40,546 nt of DNA, from positions 1-40,546 of the IMG/VR virus record IMGVR_UViG_3300009071_000020; one strand, given 5' to 3'. The notes below the pieces were generated by a model that had not been told where the DNA came from, ran no database searches, and saw nothing but the letters and a program-made list of their open reading frames with translations. Positions 36,301-40,546 of this stretch are shown here, piece after piece (the first letter of the stretch is position 1; the number at the start of each line of letters is the position of its first letter). A program made the translations under genes and the position numbers. This stretch comes from a virus.

Positions 36301-37059
36301 TTAAAGTTCTGTTGATTTGCCGGCTGCATAGCCAGCTGCAAATGCAGCGGCGCCGCCAAGTACTGCACGTTTGATTGAGGACTTTTTCTCTTTGCTGATA
36401 TCTAAACTATTATCTTTCGCAAACCCATTAAACATAGGAAACAAGTCACTGCGTCTAGCATTAGTTCTATAGTATTTCATTAGCTGTGAACCTACTAGTT
36501 GCTGTTGCTGAGTAGTTAATGTTTCCCAATCTTGTGTTAGTCGTCTTGCTGCTCTTAGTTTTGGATCCTGTATAGCCAAGTCACGTTCCAGCTTAAAGAA
36601 GAATGCCTGTGCTTGTCCTCGATTGATATTTCCGCTACGCATTTGATCTAGGAAACGTTTAACGTGCTTGTCATTTACTTTTAATTTTTTCATTAAGGCA
36701 GTGTCTTTTTCATTTCCTGACAACAGCTCTGGGTGCTTTAGACTGTATAGTGTTTGATACACGTCAGTTCCGCCAGGGGCTGGGCTATTAAACCCTCCAC
36801 GCATTGTTGTTTGCTGTGCATATTTTTGAGCCTGTGGTGCATAATTATAATCATTACTCATTGCATATAGACTTAGTAAACTGACAAACAAATGATCAGA
36901 TAGTCCACGGGCACCTTCACGACCAATCTGTTCACGGCTTCGAAACATTTTTGCTTCTCCCAACGTTTGCATAAATGATAGTTCTTTTGAGGTTTCATCC
37001 ATTGTATGGCCGCCTTCAATTGCAGCCCATTGCTTTGCTGTATATTTTTTATCACTCAT
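36301..37059 (-). CDS. Unknown 252-aa protein with C-terminal glycine-rich helix
   Basis: Mostly helical soluble protein (KHVKRFLDQMRSGNINRGQA, AFFFKLERDLAIQDPKLRAA) ending in a short hydrophobic Ala/Gly-rich helix (VLGGAAAFAAGYAAGKS). This may contact a membrane or pack tightly. No known domain. It overlaps the DUF6356-like gene by 4 bases and abuts the 139-aa gene. Possibly a virion or assembly factor. Confidence 0.72.
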   Translation of the reverse strand: MSDKKYTAKQWAAIEGGHTMDETSKELSFMQTLGEAKMFRSREQIGREGARGLSDHLFVSLLSLYAMSNDYNYAPQAQKYAQQTTMRGGFNSPAPGGTDVYQTLYSLKHPELLSGNEKDTALMKKLKVNDKHVKRFLDQMRSGNINRGQAQAFFFKLERDLAIQDPKLRAARRLTQDWETLTTQQQQLVGSQLMKYYRTNARRSDLFPMFNGFAKDNSLDISKEKKSSIKRAVLGGAAAFAAGYAAGKSTEL

Positions 37060-37271
37060 TGCTTGTCTAACCTCGCTGCTAATTCTTTAATTTTATCACT
37101 TGCATATGTCTGGCAACATCTCGGAACAAACATATGTACTAGGATAGCAAGTTCAGCTTTCTTTAATTCCATCATGATGCCAAACGCAAATTTAAAGTGT
37201 TGCCATCTGGTCATACCAGCTTCTTTCATGTGTAATTTACATTCTTTACTAAACATCAGTTTGGTGTCCAT
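37056..37271 (-). CDS. DUF6356-like small membrane-associated protein
   Basis: A 71-residue protein beginning MDTKLMFSKECKLHMKEAGM, followed by RWQHFKFAFGIMMELKKAEL, AILVHMFVPRCCQTYASDKI and a short helical end. The pattern F..xH...E....H..FA......A.L..L.H...P....AS..I..L fits my recollection of the DUF6356 family, common in marine phages and bacteria. The central hydrophobic segment suggests membrane association. Function unknown. It overlaps both neighbours. Confidence 0.75.
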   Translation of the reverse strand: MDTKLMFSKECKLHMKEAGMTRWQHFKFAFGIMMELKKAELAILVHMFVPRCCQTYASDKIKELAARLDKQ

Positions 37272-38419
37272 CTATGTCGAGGTACAAGTTTCGTTTTACT
37301 ATTCTGTGCTACATATCCTTCCCCACCACGCTCTTCGCCTGTGGATGCTGTGATATCTGCTGGCGCTGAATCTAATTGATCAATAACATTATTTTTCGCT
37401 GACATGACAGCATTTACTAACTGGAATATAGATGCCAGTGCATTTGGATTTTCGTTATTCATTGCAGTAATTTTAGCTTGTTTATTTGTACTTACTTTTG
37501 AGTTTTGTAGCCAATTAAAAAATCCCTTGGTGCTGATAGCATCAAGATTTTTTGTTTTTACTAATTGGTTGACAAACGTGTATATGATATTTCGCAAATC
37601 ACTAAGTCCTTTAACTGGTGCAAGGAATGCGTCAATATCATTACCGTATTTTTTGGCTATTGATCGAATATTATCTGTTCCAGACACATCAACTGTGGGC
37701 TGATGTGTTACATAAGTCTGTCCAATAGTAAACACATCACTGCTGTCAAAAGCGGAAACATCTTTAATTGGTTCGCTGGTTTTACTTCCAAACTCTGGGT
37801 ATACTGTATGCAGGGTAACGCCAACTTTACTTTGGCCGATACGCTTGCCAATCTCACTATTTGGATCAACAGTGTATGTTACTTTATTGGGAGTAAATGT
37901 TATTGCATTTCCAGTTTGGAAAGGTTTTCCTGGATGATATAGCAGGTCTCCATATACATAGCCACGGAAGTTTTCTGGAAAATCTTTTTTAATAATTTCA
38001 AACATGTTTGCCATACCATCAGCAAACTCAGCTCTCCAGTCTTCACCTTTGCCAGTACTCATGATAAAGTTTTTCAAGTCTTCGCTAGATGTAGATTTAT
38101 TTCTTCCCCAACCATTTTTGCCCACAAGTACAAACGTACCGTCTGGCTCACGCCCATAATAAACTGTTGGGTTGCCATCCCATTTAATAGCCACGTCACT
38201 ACTATCTTTTCCCATATTGTCAAGTATGTCTGCAGCTTCCATTGCGCCGCGACTACCTTTGACGAATACAAGATCTTCTAGGTGTTGATACTCTCTGCCT
38301 ACACTTTCACGTAGCTTGGAGGCATCTACAGTATACAAACTATTTTGTGTAATACGGTGTTTTCTAGAGCTGCGATGCTTACGCTTCTTTGATCCACCTA
38401 AGATATCGCTTATTTTCAT
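37256..38419 (-). CDS. Putative covalent nucleotidyltransferase (ligase-like, DUF6267-type)
   Basis: A 387-residue protein. The N-terminus MKISDILGGSKKRKHRSSRK is basic and capsid-leader-like. The core has EYQHLEDLVFVKG (about 43-55), then VAIKWDGNPTVYYGREPDG with Lys79-x-Asp-Gly, resembling motif I of DNA/RNA ligases where the Lys is adenylylated. Later blocks are FRGYVYGDLLYHPG and VGVTLHTVY, comparable to downstream motifs. From memory, similar proteins in T4-like cyanophages carry a KWDGxP block and are grouped as DUF6267. Activity is unproven. It overlaps its neighbours by 4 and 16 bases. Confidence 0.72.
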   Translation of the reverse strand: MKISDILGGSKKRKHRSSRKHRITQNSLYTVDASKLRESVGREYQHLEDLVFVKGSRGAMEAADILDNMGKDSSDVAIKWDGNPTVYYGREPDGTFVLVGKNGWGRNKSTSSEDLKNFIMSTGKGEDWRAEFADGMANMFEIIKKDFPENFRGYVYGDLLYHPGKPFQTGNAITFTPNKVTYTVDPNSEIGKRIGQSKVGVTLHTVYPEFGSKTSEPIKDVSAFDSSDVFTIGQTYVTHQPTVDVSGTDNIRSIAKKYGNDIDAFLAPVKGLSDLRNIIYTFVNQLVKTKNLDAISTKGFFNWLQNSKVSTNKQAKITAMNNENPNALASIFQLVNAVMSAKNNVIDQLDSAPADITASTGEERGGEGYVAQNSKTKLVPRHRWTPN

Positions 38420-38664
38420 GAGTCGCCTCTTAGTTTTTTAATACCACGAAGGAATCGTGTATTGTCACGACTTTTAATACTGAGTAGAACTCTTTTCTGA
38501 AAATCTGCTGCTGTTTCAGCATCATAATTAGAATCAATCATTTCCAATAGATTAATAATGGCACCAAGTGCATTGGTGCCACGGCTTTCTATCAGTTGCG
38601 TTTTGTCACGCTTTGGAGAAATGCTGTTAATTTCTTGTAATAGGCTTTTTGTTCTTTTTTCCAC
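38416..38664 (-). CDS. Small helical protein, GTG start, 82 aa
   Basis: The start codon is GTG at 38664, supported by AAGGA 8 bases upstream; no ATG lies early in the frame. The product is a short helical, charged protein (KSLLQEINSISPKRDKTQLI, ETAADFQKRVLLSIKSRDN) with no known domain. It overlaps the nucleotidyltransferase-like gene by 4 bases and follows the helicase gene by 41 bases. Confidence 0.7.
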   Translation of the reverse strand: MEKRTKSLLQEINSISPKRDKTQLIESRGTNALGAIINLLEMIDSNYDAETAADFQKRVLLSIKSRDNTRFLRGIKKLRGDS

Positions 38665-38705
38665 AGTATTATCCTTCCGCTATGTGTATTTAGCAAAAAA
38701 TAGGT

Positions 38706-40106
38706 TTAGTCTTGTTTTTTTAGAATACTGCGTAGCCTGTCACTGTTAACCACTGCCGCTTCTGTTGCTTCACTTTGATTTGAATTGTTGGTGTGTGATG
38801 TCATGTTAGTTTTGTTTTTAATTTTATCATAGATTGTACTTGGTTGATGCACTGGAGTATGATCATCATCTTCATCTAAATCAGTAATACGCAAACCTGC
38901 AATATCAAACGACAAGTCAACTTTCTGGCCAACGCCACTACTGCTACGTGTTTTCATGAACTGGATCTGATAACGACCACGTTCACGCATTGCGTTTGAT
39001 GTAAAGATACCAATAACATTATCTGCTGTCTGGATCTTACTCAAACCTCCGCTAATATGACTGTGATCAAACTCTACCTCTTCAACTGCGCTACGATTCA
39101 ACTGTGATGCAGTTGCAAACAACAAGTCATTTTCTACTGCAAAGTTACGTAGTTCTTCACTTACATATTTGTCTTTAACAAACATGTCGCTTACATTAAC
39201 TTTAACACCTGCTGGCATCATCAAGTCCAAATAGTCTACACAAATCGCATCTACTTTAGTACCAGTTTTAATCTCATATTCTTTCATAAAGCTAGTCAAG
39301 TCGTTACATGTAATGCCGTTTTTAAGTTGTACAATCTGCAATGCACCAGACTTCTTGCCTTGCATACCAACTTTAAGACTCACATCATCAACGTTCTTGA
39401 ATACATCCTTTGTATTCATGCCAGTTAGCATACTGTCTAGTCGCATACTGCATAGTTCTTCGCTAAGTTCCAATGAGATGTAGACAACATTATGTCCTGC
39501 AATCGCCCAGTTAAGTGCCAAGTTCTGCAAGAACAAACTTTTGCCGCCGCCAGACGCCGCTGCAAAGATATTCAACTCTCCGCGGTTAAATCCACCATAC
39601 AATTTGTGATCAATATCTTTCCAACCAGTACTTGTGCCGCCACGTGCATTTCTCACTCGCTCGATCCGTTCTGCTGGGCTTTCCCAGTAGTTTGTACCTA
39701 AGTGTTTTGCAAGTCCAATTTGAACTGCTTCTTTAATCATCTTTTCAACTGCGCCAAACTCGCCCTTTTCCAGCAAGTCTGTTGACTTTAGGATTGCACC
39801 TTCCAATGCCTTGTGTTTACAAAACTGTTCAAACTCATCAATAAACCAATCCTTATGCCGGCTATCAATTTTGTCACCAAGCCCTGCTAACTCCAATCCG
39901 CTAGATGCTGTAATTTGTTGAATTGTTGGTAATGCACCATAGTCATTTGCATGCATGCGAATAAACTCAACACCCTTGCGCAAACTACGATCAAAGAAGT
40001 CACTACTGAGAATATTATTAACACGAACAAACAATTCTTGATCCTGTGCTAAAAATTCAACAAATAATTTCTGTAGCTCTAGTGTATATTCTTTTTGTTC
40101 GCTCAT
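38706..40106 (-). CDS. gp41: Replicative DNA helicase (T4 gp41 / DnaB family)
   Basis: A 466-residue hexameric helicase. A helical N-terminal domain (1-140) is followed by the RecA-like core: Walker A AAASGGGKSLFLQN (about 182-195), the Walker B region VDAICVDYLDLMMPAG and the arginine/Q-loop region GGLSKIQTADNVIGIF with MKTRSSSGVG. It unwinds the fork and works with the primase encoded just upstream (4-base overlap). The tail is acidic, then Asn/Ser-rich. The gene order gp61-gp41 matches a T4-type replisome. Confidence 0.95.
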   Translation of the reverse strand: MSEQKEYTLELQKLFVEFLAQDQELFVRVNNILSSDFFDRSLRKGVEFIRMHANDYGALPTIQQITASSGLELAGLGDKIDSRHKDWFIDEFEQFCKHKALEGAILKSTDLLEKGEFGAVEKMIKEAVQIGLAKHLGTNYWESPAERIERVRNARGGTSTGWKDIDHKLYGGFNRGELNIFAAASGGGKSLFLQNLALNWAIAGHNVVYISLELSEELCSMRLDSMLTGMNTKDVFKNVDDVSLKVGMQGKKSGALQIVQLKNGITCNDLTSFMKEYEIKTGTKVDAICVDYLDLMMPAGVKVNVSDMFVKDKYVSEELRNFAVENDLLFATASQLNRSAVEEVEFDHSHISGGLSKIQTADNVIGIFTSNAMRERGRYQIQFMKTRSSSGVGQKVDLSFDIAGLRITDLDEDDDHTPVHQPSTIYDKIKNKTNMTSHTNNSNQSEATEAAVVNSDRLRSILKKQD

Positions 40107-40546
40107 TTGCAGTACCTTTTTGCCATTACTTGTATTTTAGTTGGATTGCTGATAGCACTATCAATTATACTGCGCACTGTAAACAATCTACCATATTTTA
40201 TCTGCGCATCACCTGCGTCTTTGCATCCATCCCATTCGGGAAAACTTACACTCCAACCACGTTCTAAAGCTGTAGTAATAGCTTTTAGGCCAGGCTTATC
40301 TGCATCCGGTATCAGTATAACATTCTTATTCAATTTGTCAATAACGTTTGCCTGATCATCATTAATATTATTTGAGCCGATGGCAATGCCGTCTGTTACA
40401 ATGGCATCTAATATTCCTTCAGTAACAATAACAATTTGTTTGTCTGATGTCTGCCGGTCTAATCCATAAACGAAGTTTTTGGGAGGCTGTTTATTATAAT
40501 ACTTGGGCATCCCTTCTGGTGGATTACCGATCCAACGGCCAGTATA
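40103..40546 (-). CDS. gp61: DNA primase (T4 gp61-like, partial)
   Basis: The frame runs to the right window edge, so the N-terminal zinc-binding part is missing. The visible 147 residues form the Toprim half. A GRWIGNPPEGMPKYYNKQ lead-in is followed by VTEGILDAIVTDG (catalytic Glu), VILIPDADKPG (DxD) and FPEWDGCKDAGDA. It makes RNA primers for lagging-strand synthesis with gp41. Confidence 0.93.
   Translation of the reverse strand, partial: YTGRWIGNPPEGMPKYYNKQPPKNFVYGLDRQTSDKQIVIVTEGILDAIVTDGIAIGSNNINDDQANVIDKLNKNVILIPDADKPGLKAITTALERGWSVSFPEWDGCKDAGDAQIKYGRLFTVRSIIDSAISNPTKIQVMAKRYCK

Noticed and set aside
1-40546. CRISPR array, insertion sequence, integrase or attachment site
   Set aside because: No regularly spaced repeats, transposase motifs or tRNA-overlapping direct repeats were seen.

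Overview
The window looks like part of a large, AT-rich, T4-type myovirus genome from a marine phage. Supporting evidence: a T4-style DnaB-family replicative helicase followed by a Toprim primase (right end); a class Ia ribonucleotide reductase operon with glutaredoxin; a PAAR spike-tip protein; a repeat-type tail fibre; many short phage-type hypothetical genes with 1-4 base overlaps; 13 tRNA genes; and T4-like late promoter boxes (TATAAATA) upstream of several genes. Nearly all genes are on the minus strand. The only clear exceptions are two genes at 12390-14470. A two-piece, circularly permuted tmRNA, the form typical of Alphaproteobacteria, suggests an alphaproteobacterial host. That host assignment is inference.

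Layout, left to right. 1-3665: a tight minus-strand operon running from a staphylococcal-nuclease-like gene through a membrane/coiled-coil protein and an unknown protein to clpX (cut by the window edge). 3751-6463: a zeta-toxin-like P-loop protein, a virion-like protein, a small protein with a capsid-targeting-like N-terminus, and a complete clpP. 6521-9999: small phage genes, including one 2-oxoglutarate/Fe(II) oxygenase-like gene and a strong sigma70-type promoter at 8761-8789. 10021-14470: a metabolic island with a ferredoxin/flavodoxin-NADP reductase co-translated with two tandem 2OG-oxygenase-like genes, divergent from an unknown 450-residue protein and an Asp/Asn-hydroxylase-like protein. 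14472-14970: the permuted tmRNA, with a 77-codon membrane-protein ORF filling its intervening segment. 15071-20460: a small beta-barrel-like outer-membrane protein gene, 13 tRNAs in two groups, several structured RNAs, a radical SAM/SPASM gene pair, a secreted nuclease and unknown genes. 20510-27149: a glycine-zipper lipoprotein-like gene, small genes, virion/spike genes and nrdA-nrdB-grx in one run. 27212-30400: a subtilisin-like protease and a tail fibre. 30430-38664: a PD-(D/E)XK nuclease, an SGNH-like protein, several virion-like or unknown genes, and a putative nucleotidyltransferase. 38706-40546: gp41-like helicase and gp61-like primase (partial).

How the parts may work together. The most striking theme is protein quality control: a phage tmRNA whose tag ends in ALAA, plus phage ClpX and ClpP, in one ~15 kb stretch. 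The phage ClpX keeps the IGF loop that docks on ClpP but has altered substrate-contacting loops (GYAG rather than GYVG, no RKH motif). This could be a phage-owned trans-translation/proteolysis route tuned to its own tag. A second theme is translation support and RNA-level control around the tRNA genes, including a short WPP-containing leader peptide and attenuator-like structures ahead of tRNA-Trp and tRNA-Pro. A third is redox/oxygenase chemistry: four 2OG-oxygenase-like proteins, an NADP reductase, a radical SAM enzyme and ribonucleotide reductase.
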